From Linyphia triangularis (taxonomy: Eukaryota; Arthropoda; Arachnida; Araneae; Linyphiidae), in NCBI GenBank assembly GCA_963978545.1, contig OZ021723.1, positions 96,798,002 through 96,862,001 of the forward strand: 64,000 nucleotides of DNA. The letters run 5' to 3'. Position numbers and translations under genes: made by a program. Below are positions 39,567 through 51,124 of the stretch, one piece after another. Positions within the stretch are counted from its first letter, which is position 1; every line of letters starts with the position of its first letter. The notes beneath the pieces were generated by a model, which was given only the letters and a program-made list of their open reading frames with translations, was not told the DNA's origin and did no database searches.

Positions 39567-40750
39567 TTAATAATTATATGTCGTGTTAAAAAACCTAAAG
39601 ATATTTTAACAATAAGTTTGAGGTTATCAATATACATAAAATGAAAAATAAAAATTGAAAGATATTTACATTTTCTGAACAGAAAGTAATGAAAACGCTA
39701 TCATTTATTTACCAACATGCAATATCAAAATTAGATTCTGAAATTATATGTTATACAATACGTTGAGTTATTACATTAGTTCAGAAGTGAAATAAATTTA
39801 TTCAGAAGGTATATTTAATTACTTTGATGATGTTCTATCATGTGTTCAGAATTATTTTCCTTGGGTGGGTTATATTTTTCTAAAAATTTTATTTGCTCAG
39901 AATTTGTTTAATTCCATAACGCTCATAATTTAGCTAATGTATTCAAAATGAATTAAGCTACAGTTAATAGATAGAAAAGAATTATGTTAATGAAGAAAGT
40001 TTAAAGTTTTATCAAATTAAGTTATGATTTATGGCACACATGTTTGTGTTAATACCATTTTACTTTGAACTTTGAATGAAAATTATACAAAAGAAAAACA
40101 ATATTTTAATACATGAATAAACACATCGAAACTCTTACAATCTAACAACTAATTATCAAGTTACATTTCTTTCTGAATAAACATTTAACCAAGATATTCA
40201 ATTATGCATTGTTCATTCAGTCAATACAAATGGAAAATACTCCTAATTATAAGCACTCTATTTTTTTCATGAATGAAGCATAATAAATCCATTCAGGTTT
40301 AATAGCAATTTTCTCATTAGAGATAGCTGAAAGTTCGTTAGAGACAGCTGAATGTGTTAATTATTTTAATCATATTATATAGTGCCACGACTGTCTCTAA
40401 GAGCTTTCGAGTATAATAAAAGAACCTTCACCACTTTAGTTCCTTTTTCCATTTACAAGCACTTCATCCAGTTGTTTGGTTGTTAAATGGACTGCATTAA
40501 ATTTACTGGCAAGATTAATTCAAACTAAATCCTTTTTAAGTAGTATTGAAGGTGTCTTCTGAGTCTCTATTAGATAGCAAATTAAACAAGAGGAATGCTA
40601 GAAACCGCATATGCAAATGAATAACATATGAAAAACAAGAAAATAGAAACATGCGACATCACTTTTGAAAACAAAATCTCAAACTAATTTTTTTTTATAC
40701 TAAGCTTACTATTATAAAATGATTTATTTGACTTTATATACTCTAGTAAC
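39567..40750. other. Unassigned AT-rich DNA
   Basis: No gene, RNA or repeat recognised. Confidence 0.5.
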
Positions 40751-40774
40751 ACAAGAATGTTGACCTATATTGAC

Positions 40775-41165
40775 TGATATTGGCCAATCCCGATGTAAAT
40801 CGGCGTTTAGATACTGATATTGGCCAATCGGAACGCTGTAAATCGGCATTTGGATACTGATATTGTTCAATCCCGATGTTGAACGTTGTAAATCGGCATT
40901 TGGATACTGATATTGGCCAATCCCGATGTTGAACGTTGTAAACCACGTTTGGATACTGATATTGGCCAATCCCTATGTTGAACGTTGTAAATTGGCATTT
41001 GAATACTAGTATTGACCAATCCCAATGTGGAACGTTGTTAATCGGCATTTAGATACAGATATTGGCCAATCCAGATGTTGAACGTTGTAAATCGGCATTT
41101 GATACAGATATTGGCCAATTCCAATGTGGAAAGTTGTAAATCGGCATTTGGATACTGATATTAAC
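40775..41165 (-). repeat. 50-bp minisatellite, about 8 units
   Basis: Minus-strand unit: GATTGGCCAATATCAGTATC followed by CAAATGCCGATTTACAACGT and TCAACATCGG, 50 bp in all. All three minus frames stay open across most of the array, because no frame of the unit holds a stop. They cycle through VSKCRF-, YQYPNADLQR- and ISIQMPIY-type peptides. These ORFs (40,724-41,234) are by-products of the repeat and not evidence of a gene. Confidence 0.92.
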
Positions 41166-41989
41166 TAATCTCGCCCAATGCTGGGCTAAATGTACTGGAA
41201 ATTTTGAAATGTTGATGCACATTATGAAATTCAAATATTTTATTTGTAAGAAAGGACGTTAGATAAAAATATGCTTTTTGATATATTTCACATGTTTAGG
41301 TATTTTTAATCGTATAGTTTGGAGCGATACTCGAGTTTCGGCCAGTATTGTACAATTTTCTAGAACTCCTTTTGCGACAATGGACAAAACTGCTGTACTA
41401 TCTGAGATATGGTAGAAAAACAGTAAATTTAAAGGACAACTGTTTACTGTAGGTTATGGTCCAATGAAGGGCGCAGAATCTATAGCAAAGCTGGTAGCGC
41501 ACCAATTGCATTCTGACCAAGTTTTTAAAAGCTGGTACAACTCTGAAAAAGGAAGATTTCACAACCCTCTCTGCTCTGCCTACCTTGTCTACCAACAGGT
41601 GCGTGGGGGACGCAACGATCTCGCTCTGACCGGCTAACTCTAGGGTAGAGCCCTGCGATGATGTATTCCTGCATGAACGGGTAAGTCCTTCTGGCATTCG
41701 TTCTCGCTTGCACAGTAAATCCGCAAAAGTTTAATTAGTTTAAAATTAATTTAAGTGTTAATTTAATTTAAGTTTGGAGGACAGCTTTTTTTAGTTGAAG
41801 AATTTGTGTTCGCGTAGTGAGAAATGGCAACGTTTACTTTCTCAGTAAAATTAAGTTTAGTGCGATAATAATTTAAATATAAGTGTGTTTAATTAATTAA
41901 ATAACTGTCTAGTTTAATAGGTTGACTGAATGTGTATTTGGAAACAGAGTTTAAGTAGTAGTAAGTTCCGATTTAATATTGTTATATGA

Positions 41990-42176
41990 CAATGTCACGA
42001 GTCTCTCTCAACCACAGGCGCCGTGCCGCATTTGTGACTATGTATTGTACAAACCATTGTGTTCTCTTTCGTATTAATTTACAGTATTCAAAATAAATTA
42101 TTCAATTTAACCTCAAACTGGACTCTTCCTTTGTAAGAGAATCGTTCTTGGGTGCGGGATGTTCATTTACCTTACA
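41990..42176 (+). other. Possible LTR 3' part (R/U5-like)
   Basis: The stretch is less AT-rich than its flanks. It contains a polyadenylation-like CAAAATAAATTATTC (about 42,090) followed by ~85 bp ending TTTACCTTACA, the general look of an R-U5 end. A matching LTR start, primer-binding site or internal genes were not found. It lies inside the foldback-like element and could be a nested solo LTR or nothing. Confidence 0.2.
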
Positions 42177-43201
42177 GGTAGGCTTCTGTTGCTGTCAATG
42201 CTGTCGTTGGTTCAGGTAGAGTTGTTTATTGTACTTAGGTCGAGAATTTAACTTAATGTGGTGTAACTTATTGATAATCCTTGTTTTCAACGAACCTTGC
42301 CCAAACACGTCCGTAAGATTTGACGCTTTTTAACTTAAAACACAAAGCAAAAACTGTCAGGAAACTATTAATTGGTTAATTAATGTAATCTATATGTATT
42401 TTTGGGCTAAAGGGAGCGGGCGTCACCTTACGACAATGTACAGGATGGTCCAAAAGTAACAAGGCTATTGAAAAACTGATAGTTCATGAACATGAACTGA
42501 GAGTAGATCGACGAAGTTTTAACAGAAATGGACAGAAACAATGTATTCGCTAAAAAAAATAAAAAATAGTTTTTTTATCAGCGGATGCCACTTTAGGTAC
42601 TTCTGAGTAACTGACAAGTGTGTTTTAAGTACACCAAGATTCTAATCATTATGTTGACGTAAAATGACGTTGTTGACATAAAAAAATCCAGTTTTTTTTA
42701 CAGTGTTACACAAAATCTGAAAATTTTCTCAGAATTTCCTGGGATACCTTTATTTCCTACTCTCAAATGTTAGTAAGCTATTGATTTTATTAAAATTCTG
42801 TTATTTTTTAATTATCTTCTATTTTGTACATTGGTGGAAATATCTACTGATCATAAAGCAAGCAACACCCCAAGTAGCATTGCAATTTTGACCAAATGTC
42901 GGAAACAGGGGGTTATTAAAGATTAACCAATTCCTGCCGAAATTCGAGCATCGCTCCAAAATACACGATTTTTTAAAATAAACATATCAAATCGTATTTT
43001 TGGGGCTCCTTTCTTTCTTATCAATAAAATATTACAATTTTAAAATTGTGCAACATTTCCAGTATATTTTAACCAGCATTGGGCGCTACCCGTATCAATG
43101 GCTGGTTTACAGCAATCCACATCGAGAATGACCAATGTCAAGTGATATAAGCCAGCACTATTGCTCTGCTGGTATATTGACGTTCTTTCTTAGAGGGGCA
43201 A

Positions 43202-43596
43202 CCATATAAAACTCTATAACTCTAATAATAATAATAATAATAAATATTTAAAATATCATAATAGCTTGTTTTTTTTTAATTTCTACCTAATTTAATTTTG
43301 TAATTTAGGAACATCTTTTAAGAATTGGTTTATCGAAATGTGAAGAAAGCCTATACTTCATAGACATAAAATAATGTTAATAACTGTACAACATATGTAT
43401 GGGTGATTCTGAAAGTAAGGGGAAATTTCAGTCCCTGTCCTTTTACTGGTTTAATATTTTTCCTTTAAGTCAAGAAATTGGTTTTAAGTTGAAAAATGTT
43501 TACATTTAATGATTTTAGTCTTTATTTTACATATTTATTTATCATATTTTTTTTTTTTTTTTTTTTTTTTTAAATCCGTAGTATGGGAAATGCAAC
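43202..43596. other. Unassigned AT-rich DNA
   Basis: Contains an (AAT)n run near 43,226-43,244 and a T-tract at 43,549-43,571. Nothing else recognised. Confidence 0.5.
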
Positions 43597-43608
43597 CTCA
43601 ATGGAATG

Positions 43609-43791
43609 GTTGGTTGGTTGTATTCAGATTATCTGGCGCCATCAGCAACACGAGGGCTATAATGCGCCGAAACGTTCGTCATTAGGCAAGCCAACATACA
43701 TTTACAAACACCCATGTCAACACGGGACTCGAACCCGCAACCTCGCGGTCTAGAAGCTAGCACGCTAACCACTATACCGTTTGGTCGGCGT
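43609..43791 (-). mobile_element. tRNA-derived SINE, family 1, copy 1
   Basis: Minus-strand SINE of 183 bp flanked by a perfect 12-bp target duplication, CTCAATGGAATG (43,597-43,608 and 43,792-43,803). The head has an A-box region GTATAGTGGTTAGCGTGC, as in Asp/Glu/His-type tRNAs, and a perfect B box GGTTCGAGTCC. The tRNA-unrelated body has GGCGCCAGATAATCTGAAT, and the tail is a short AACC repeat. The body is shared with the copy at 63.05 kb. The tail is probably the recognition site of a partner LINE. Confidence 0.95.
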
Positions 43792-43803
43792 CTCAATGGA
43801 ATG

Positions 43804-44546
43804 TTCCCCTCCCCACTGCTTTTTTAGTGTTAACAGAAGAAATAAACCTGATTAATAAAATATTTGTGGAAACTCTGGGTTAAACATTTATTCGTTATAT
43901 AAATAATTAACTTATCACAAAGAAATATAAGTTTTAATTTATTTTACCACTTTATTTTAAGCACATAAGTTGCCCCTTAGGTGCTGAGGTTACCTCCATG
44001 GAATATCTTTAACTTGATTAAAATTGTACTAGATAGCAGTACAGTCTTCTTTACCAGAGCTGAAGTGAAGCTCAATTAAACCATTTTGGCTGGTGATCTT
44101 GTTGGATGGGCGTAGTTTTATATTGTTTGTGAAAAAGCTGTCCATTCCTCGAAAATCTGGTGAGTTCTTTTTGTTCTTGTCACCTCCATGTTCAATAATG
44201 TTATTCTTTAGAGTGTTAAGCATACTTTTGCCGCTAATTTTTATCAAATATCCAATTTTTTCTCTAAAAGCAAAGCCAGTGCATCCTCAGTCTTTTAGGT
44301 TAGGTTTTAAGCATGGCAATATACTTATTTATAGCCTCCATGGGTTGTGTTAACCACGGATGTTACAAGCAAAATTATAAAAATTATTTTTTAGAAAACC
44401 TTATTTTGAAACTTTTTTTCGAAGTGGTAAATGTATTAGTTTTGTTAATAAAATTCTAAGAGTAAAATTTCAATTTTGTTTTCTTTTTTCTTTTTATGTT
44501 TTTTTACCTCCTCAAATTCCCTTTAGTTTCAGAATCGCCTTTATAT
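43804..44546. other. Unassigned DNA with overlapping weak ORFs
   Basis: ORFs overlap on both strands at 44,029-44,353. The minus one reads coding-like (NNIIEHGGDKNKKNSPDF) but lacks an ATG and splice signals, so it is not called. Confidence 0.45.
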
Positions 44547-44917
44547 TGTTGTGAATTTTTCAAACGAAATGATGACGCAGGTTTTAACAAAATAAAAACT
44601 ATACTTTATTCTTCGTTCCGTAGACTCACAAAACTTCTTTGAACAACAGTTAATTCACTACCAAGCTCCAATAAGAGGATGCAACTTCGGATTCAGTGAT
44701 AATCCTAGCACAACGAAAGTAAACAAGCAGTCTGCTCCTTTTAAAGCAGCGTCCGGAATTCAACTGCTCTCGCGAATTCACAAATTGGTGCTTTTATACC
44801 CTCGAGAAGAATTCTAGAAAAATCCAGTCAATTAATCACACTTTGGAAACGTCTTGAAGTTTCCCGACTGTCTCAGGTGTTTCCAACTTTTTATGACCTG
44901 AATCATCACTGTTAACA
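44547..44917 (-). mobile_element. Solo LTR of an LTR retrotransposon, 371 bp
   Basis: On the minus strand the element starts TGTTAACAGTG at 44,917 and ends ATTCACAACA at 44,547, so it has TG...CA ends with TGTT/AACA tips. A promoter-like GGGTATAAAAGC lies at about 44,790-44,802. A polyadenylation signal AATAAAG at 44,605-44,610 is followed by ~58 bp of U5-like sequence. The order U3-TATA-R-polyA-U5 is what an LTR should have. No internal region is adjacent, so it is a solo LTR. The flanks TATAT/TATAA match only partly as a target duplication. Confidence 0.75.
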
Positions 44918-45051
44918 TATAAAATATAATAGGATTTTAAAAAAATATATGCAATTATTTACATTTTATAAACAGAAAACTTGCGTATCAATATCCTTAG
45001 TAAACTTCTAATTGGTGCATTTAGTAACTGATCGTCTTAAATTCGATTCAA

Positions 45052-45315
45052 CCCACTGACGGTCATTGGAATGGACGAAATTCTATAGTTGTTTTCCCTG
45101 CAATAATTTTAAAATTATATTTCTAATTCAAATACATAATTATTTTTTTTTAATTATTTTTATTTTGTTTTAGATAGGTTATAAACTATCATCCTAATAA
45201 AAATATTTAAAAAATATTTTATTTTAAATTTTATTTATAAATTTAAAAATGTTGTGAATTACTGGAAAAAATGGGTATCAAATAAAGTATATATACTTGC
45301 ATGGCCGTCAGTGGG
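45052..45315 (-). mobile_element. piggyBac-like MITE (TTAA type), copy 2
   Basis: The left tip CCCACTGACGGTCAT and the right tip ATGGCCGTCAGTGGG are inverted repeats. TTAA follows at 45,316-45,319, and the left flank reads TCAA (one change from TTAA). The interior matches the MITE at 25,995-26,253 in the opposite direction, including AATTATATTTCTAATTCAAA. No ORF. Confidence 0.85.
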
Positions 45316-45654
45316 TTAAAGTGCCAATAAGTATTTTTTTTTTCAGTCAGAAAGAGTAAAAAGCAATTATTTTTCGAATATAAAGTGAAAATATTTCACG
45401 AAAGTCCATAATAATTTATTACAGTTTTATATATGCGTTAGTGGAAAAAACCCCGCTATAAATTGCAAAAGATAAACTTTTAATCAAGAAATGATGACGT
45501 AAAATACATTGAATATCAATTGAGCTTAATTTGGAGAGGCCACTATATTTAACAGAAATTTAAAAAAAATCACAAGAAAAACATAAAATTATATAACAGG
45601 ATTTGCAAAGTTTTTGGAAAGTTTGTGAGCGTTCTCTGAGTACACTTGAAGATA

Positions 45655-45945
45655 TATAGCCGCAGTCGGTAGTCCAGTTCCAGCCATCACGATCGACGTA
45701 GCATTTCCATAGTCACATTAGCAATAGCGTTCTTACTGAGGCACGAAACTCTTCAACAAGGTCTTCTTTGAGAAGACTTTGTGTTTGACATAGCCCCGAC
45801 AAGAATAATTCCACTTGAGTGACATCTGGAGATCTTGGTGGCCAGGTAATTGGGTTTCCACGTCCTAGGGACTGGATTACCGCGGGAAAGAAAGCAAGAA
45901 TCGTCACCCAAATCTCAGAATTCAGCAGCCAGAAATGCCACTTTA
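45655..45945 (-). pseudogene. Tc1/mariner-type transposase remnant, C-terminal end
   Basis: The minus-strand ORF 45,907-45,713 contains LGRGNPITWPPRSPDVTQVE, the hallmark around the last catalytic aspartate of a Tc1/mariner-type arthropod transposase (usual form WPPRSPDLTPLDFFLWG). Here the aspartate at about 45,824-45,826 survives, while the following FFLWG has become LFLSG. Upstream residues HFWLLNSE fit the HF motif of the family. Downstream, similarity resumes in another frame (VTMEMLRRS, about 45,700) and hits a stop. The N-terminal DNA-binding part and first two catalytic acids are absent: a dead fragment. Confidence 0.8.
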
Positions 45946-46639
45946 TGATACTACTTTTATAAATGTTTAGACTATTAAAAATAAAATAGCATGTGCTGTT
46001 TCATTTTTAAGTAAAACTTCCACAGTGTCACTAGATTTGCTTAGGAAGCAATTTTACTTAAGATTAGTAGGTGAATGTAACTTTTATATTGAGCTTTTTC
46101 TCACTCGCGCGAGATGAAGAGAGCAAAATATGCTTCTAAAAGATTTCCGCTCCAATTGCTAACACCAAATTATTTTTATTTAAAGACTTTGTTATCAATC
46201 AAAATTTAATTTTTTTTTTATATCTGCATCAAAAACATATATTTTTAAGCCTCACTAACTATACCCGATTCCGCATTTTCTTGCATATTTGAGTAGGCGC
46301 CACCTTTTCACTTTTATCATGGAGGCGTGAGTGTAGATGGGATTGTTCTAAGAATTCAGGGCATCACATTTTTCATGATCTTCCTACTGAATACATTAAA
46401 CTAACCTCCATATACCGTAAAATATTTTTTTTCTCAAACAGTTTGATTTATGACGCAAAGTTAATTGTATAAAATTAGAAACATTTTATGGGAAAAAGTA
46501 AAAGAAGTAACTATAGTTAATTCGACATTTATAAGAAATAACTTATTTCAATATCACACATTATTTCAAAATATATACTTTTATGATATTGCATCAAAAT
46601 GAAGAATGCAGAGTTTAATAATTATGGATAATAATTAAT
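45946..46639. other. Unassigned AT-rich DNA
   Basis: No gene or repeat recognised; contains a short CTCGCGCGAGA palindrome near 46,104. Confidence 0.45.
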
Positions 46640-48750
46640 GAAACTAGGAGTGTGGAACATCGCACAACTTTCAATTACACTATAACACTGATGTCAATTT
46701 GTGTTATATACCATTTTTACATTTCCATCATTCATGGAGATAAAATGGCCAGTATGGCGATATTTTTTACCATAATTCTTGAATAAGTCTTTGAAAAAAA
46801 AAAAAAAAATCCGCCAAATAGATGATTTTGGTGATATACTTTTCAATTATTCTTATACTACCTAAGTACCCATGCTTCGCCACGAAATTTTACCATGTGC
46901 ATTATTTTAGCCAGCTGTGAGGTATCGCGTTACGGAAATCCGTCATTAGTGTATAGACCCCAATTTTTGGCGCTTCGCTTGCAGGAAGGTTCATCGCAAC
47001 GCAAAATCAAGTTCGCTTCGCTCGCTGAAAAAGGCATTGACACATAAGCACAGACTTACTTAACTTGTTGAAGGGTTCATTGCTCTGAAAACATGAGTTC
47101 GCTTTGCTCGATGAAAGGTTCATTGCTGTGTAAGCATAAGGTCGACTTACACACTAAAAACTAATTGCTACGTATAGCCTTAATATCAGAAGCCCCTCCC
47201 TTGTCGAGAAACAATAAAAAAATTCCATGTTAATAACTATAATACAACACCCTTTTAAGAATATTTTAACACGTGATGTTTGTAAAAAGCAAAATTAGAA
47301 GGCCAAAGCTACTTATGTTGAAACTGTCAGCGCTTTAGGCCTATAGGAAGTCGCTTTTTGTGGAAATATTAATTAAAAATTCATTAAAAACAAATTAAAA
47401 TTTTAACGTTCTTTATGTCAAAAGTCCAATTAGAAGGCCAAAACTATTTGTGTTGAAAATTTCAGAAATGCAGCCCTATTAGAAATCGTTTTGTAAAATA
47501 TTTGTTAATTGATTAATTAATTAATAAACAAATAAAATTTCAAAATTCTATTTTTCAAAAGTCCTATTAGAAGGCCAAAACTTCATGCGTTGAAAATTTC
47601 AGATCTGTAGCCCTATTAGAAATAGTTTTGTAAAATATTTATTAATTAAAAAAGGACTAAATATAAATTTAAAATTATATTTTCAAAAATCCAATTGGAA
47701 GGCTAAAACTACTAATGTTGAAAATTTCAGAGCTGTAGCTCTATTAGAAATCGTTTTGTAAAATATTTATTAATTAATTAAAAAAATTAATTAAAAAAGA
47801 ACAAAATAAAAATTTAAAATTCTGTTTTTCAAAAGTCCAATTAAAAGGCTAAAACTACTTATGTTGAAAATTTTAGAGCTGTGGCCCTATTAGAAATTAT
47901 TTTGTAAAATATTTATTAATTAATTTTAAAAAATTAATTAAAAAAGAACTAAATAAAAATTTAAAATTCTGTTTTTCAAAAGTCCAATTAGAAAGCTAAC
48001 ACTACTAATGTTGAAAATTTCAAAGCTGTATCTCTATTTGAAGTTTTTTGTAAAAAATTAATTAATTAAAAATATTAATTAAAAAATAAATAATTAAAAT
48101 TTTAACATTCTGTTTGGCATACATAAAATTAGAAAGCCAAAACTTCTTATGTTGAAAATTTCAGAGCTCTACTTAAGCTTCTATAGATCCACAGAGCCAC
48201 AGACAGACAGACAGACAGACAGACACACAGCTTGTTTTATTATTATAGATTATCCTTTATTATAAATGAAACTGAGGAGAGGGGAAAAAATTATCGTTGA
48301 TGAGGTATGCTCAAGGAAATAGAACTCTGTGTTAAAGGCATTCGTTTTTCAACTTTTTACGCCATTAAAGAAATTTTAAAGGAAATTTCGGAGATGGGAA
48401 TGTTTAGAACACCTTAAGAGGCGTTATCACAGCGATTTTGGACACAATTGTTAGAGCCGTGTTCTAGCAATACTGAAAAACATGATTTTTTCAATGGCAG
48501 CTACCTTAAGCGCATGCGCAAATTTGACAAAAACCTTAGATCCCTGTGCCCCAAATTTGAACATCGTAGGTCAATTTGTTCGGGAGTTATGCAGACCACA
48601 AACACACACGCACGCACACACACATAAATAGACATTTCTATTTAGATCCCTGTTTTGAAATGAAGATGTTCCATAACGTGGAGAAATGCAAAAAAAAAAA
48701 AAAAATGCTTTTTTTTTTTTTTTTTTTTTTAATTTTTTTTTTTTTTTTTC
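46640..48750 (+). repeat. Interspersed repeat family R, copy B, split by a Helitron
   Basis: The first part (46,640-46,857) begins GAAACTAGGAGTGTGGAACA and the second (48,250-about 48,750) resumes at TTATCCTTTATTATAA. Joined over the gap they align to copy C at 50.45 kb. The second part runs through TTTTTCAACTTTTTACGCCA and GCGCATGCGC to a long T-rich homopolymer (48,709-48,750) preceded by CA and A runs. Confidence 0.9.
46858..48249 (-). mobile_element. Non-autonomous Helitron, family 1, copy 3, 1,392 bp
   Basis: Minus-strand element with 5' TCTATAATAATAAAAC at 48,249 and 3' GGGTACTTAGGTAG at 46,858 (GTAG for the usual CTAG). The host sequence is known from copy C, so the empty site can be read. 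The element sits exactly between A (46,857) and T (48,250) with no duplication, the Helitron rule. It has about seven ~130-bp internal units and an (ACAG)n run near 48,205. No Rep/helicase. Confidence 0.93.
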
Positions 48751-48973
48751 TCTTTGTAGAACATTTCAATGATTTTATTAAATTGGAATAATCCCATTTT
48801 AAGAATTTTTTTTTTGAACGGGGAAAGAAATGATGCCTTTGTTCCCTCTATTTTTGGGAAGCATCGGGGCAATTGTCCCCTTTGCCACCGTGTAATGGTC
48901 GCCTGTGTGTTACTACAAATTGGAATATGAATCAAGAAGAAATATATGAATTTAGAACTTACAGATAAGTAAT
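48751..48973. other. Unassigned DNA
   Basis: Short stretch between family R copy B and the next SINE-like insertion; nothing recognised. Confidence 0.5.
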
Positions 48974-48986
48974 AACTCCGATCTGT

Positions 48987-49209
48987 GCTCACCCGGAGAA
49001 AGCATTGAAATGGCAATATCACAAAATTCCTTCTGCACCGAAATGATTTGACAACGCCCCCCCCCCCCATTTTTTTTTTTTTAGTTCTTTTGTTTTTTTA
49101 CCTCAACCTGTTCCAGAGAGATGGTTCTCTCACATATGTACGCGGAGGCAGGTGCTAGTTCAGAAAGTTCTTCCTTTCCAGTCCCAGCCGGGAGTTCAAC
49201 CAACCAACC
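48987..49209 (+). mobile_element. SINE-like insertion with AACC tail, 223 bp
   Basis: A perfect 13-bp direct repeat AACTCCGATCTGT lies at 48,974-48,986 and 49,210-49,222. The enclosed sequence ends in CAACCAACCAACC, the same tail type as the tRNA SINEs in this window. It contains C13 and T runs in the middle. No A or B box is evident, so it may be a 5'-altered or non-tRNA SINE mobilised by the same LINE. Confidence 0.7.
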
Positions 49210-49222
49210 AACTCCGATCTGT

Positions 49223-50445
49223 AATTCCATGAGTTCCGGAAATTAATTATTACACTCTTGAAGAGAGCTTCAACAATGAAAAAGTGGTCCAAGGGCATCA
49301 CGCAAAACAATTTAGAAACTTGAACACCCCCAGTGAAAAAAATAACTTCATTTTCTTCATCCCATGTTAATAAAATCCCCAACCGTCATATTTATTAGTA
49401 TAATTTATCTTTGAAGAGGCGCATAAATAAACTAAACACTGACATTGTTCAAGTGTTTTGTTTACCTTCAGCATAAAAAAAAAAAAAAATTCAAAAGCCC
49501 ACTTTCCAATATAATATATTACATTTTGTTTGAGAAGCCAGTCGCTGTGAAATATGTTCTCGAAGTATTTACTAGTGTTATATTTCAGCGAATGAAATAA
49601 GATTTCTTCGCCAAAGAGCCATATTGTAAAAAAAAAAAAAAAAAAAAAGAGAAAATTCAACTCGCATTTTACTTTAGCAACTTCCTTTCAGCCAGTCAGA
49701 ATAGAAATTCCTTTTTCAAGTTTTGAGAAATTTCCATAATGGCGGCAGGTGTTCGTATCCATTGGTTAGAATAGAAAAGGGAATTTTCAAAGAGAATTTT
49801 CGAAGCGTTCGAGTAGCGAGGGATATCATTTAGACTCGGTGCGAAAAAAAAATGAAAGCGTACGATTCAGATTCCATATGGAAGCCTACTCAGAACATTT
49901 TGTGGTTACTGAAAACCTACGTATTCCAAGGACTTTTCCAGTCACATTTTACTCAACTTTATTTGAATAGTTATTTAGGCCTAAGAAAGTTTGAATATTT
50001 GCAATGTGTGTTAAGTATGGTACTGTAGATAAAGTTGTTTGTCATTTAAGAGAAAAACTTGAAAGGCTTAGATTTAAAAATAACACTTTCTGTCGACTTA
50101 TGATGATTATGGAATAAAATATGCTATTTTTAATTAGTCAGCACGAACTTAGTGAAATGTTATTGGGGACTTCGAAAATTAGTTAATCGTTAAAAAATAA
50201 TTACAAGTTCAGATTAATATTTTGTTGTCCTGTGTAAAGAATTATGAATAAACCTTTAATGTATTTCTAGAAAATTTTAAATACATCAAAGCTTGGTTTT
50301 GGTCATAAAGGACTTTAAAATTCAATTCCTTAAATCTCAAATTATGATCGCATCCTTTTTCACCCATACCCTCGATTTCGCCACTTTACAAAAAACCGGA
50401 AGGAAATCATGTTCCAGAAAACCTCGATTAGACAAGGTACCTACA
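49223..50445. other. Unassigned AT-rich DNA
   Basis: No gene supported. ORFs at 49,155, 49,367 and 50,293 lack protein-like features, and poly(A) runs at about 49,475 and 49,628 feed phenylalanine-rich reverse ORFs. Confidence 0.5.
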
Positions 50446-51124
50446 GAAACTAGGGGTGTGGAACATCGCACAGCTTTCAATTACTTTATATTACTGATGT
50501 GGATTTGTATCATTTATCGTTTTTATATTTTCACCATTTGGTTAGAAAAAGTGGCCAATTTGGCGATAAATCTTATTTAGGACTTTAAAAAAAAAAATAT
50601 GCCAAAATGGTGTTTTTGGCGAAATACTTTTCGAAAACTCATATATTATCCTTTGTTATAAGTGACACTCAGTAGAGGAGAAAAACGATCGTTGATGGTC
50701 TGTGTTCAATCTAAGAGGACTCTTTGTTGAAGGCATTTGTTTTTCAACTGTTTACGCCATTAAAGCATTTTTACGGGAATTTCGGAGGTAGGGATGTTTA
50801 GAACACCTTAAGAGGAATTAGCACAGCGATTTTGATCAAAATCGTTAGAGCCGTTTTTTAGCAATCATTGAAAACATGATTTTTTCAATGGCATCTATCT
50901 TATGCTCATGCGCGATTTTGACTGAAACCTTAATGGTAGGTCCTTGAGCCATCACCAACCTGCTCACCAAATTTGAACTTCGTAGGTCAATTTATTCGGG
51001 AATTATGCTGACCACTTACACACAGAAAAAAAATATTCTAGATCACTTTTTTGAGATCAGGATGTTCCAAAACGTGGAGAAATGCAAAAAAATCGGTTTT
51101 TTTTTTTTTTTTTTTTTTTTTTTT
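50446..51124 (+). repeat. Interspersed repeat family R, copy C (uninterrupted)
   Basis: Begins GAAACTAGGGGTGTGGAACA and contains the undisturbed joint ATATATTATCCTTTGTTATA that the Helitron split in copy B. It ends AAATGCAAAAAAATCGG followed by about 30 T. It is the best reference copy of the family in the window. A short plus ORF (50,293-50,580) crosses its start by chance. Confidence 0.9.

Larger units (their letters stand above)
40751..43201. mobile_element. Foldback-like element with 50-bp unit array in one arm, ~2.45 kb
   Basis: CGCCCAATGCTGG at about 41,172 is mirrored by CCAGCATTGGGCG at 43,074-43,086. The match runs inward for ~110 bp in both arms, for example through TACTGGAAAT and AATATTTTATT. 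Outward, the left arm is about eight 50-bp units and the right arm has one clear and one decayed inverse unit. The outer tips (AAGAATGTTGAC near 40,753; its inverse near 43,190) are weakly similar. Long arms made of subrepeats are the build of foldback (FB) elements. No target duplication was found. The interior has no transposase. Confidence 0.65.

Noticed and set aside
42436..42470. Mariner-type tip (TACAGGATGGTCCAAAAGTA)
   Set aside because: Looks suggestive, but no partner end or TA flank was found nearby.
44029..44353. Overlapping ORFs on both strands as a gene
   Set aside because: Antisense overlap, no start or splice support and no recognised motif.
48576..49070. ORFs rich in F, K or L
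   Set aside because: Driven by poly(T)/poly(A) and CA runs in family R and the SINE-like insertion.
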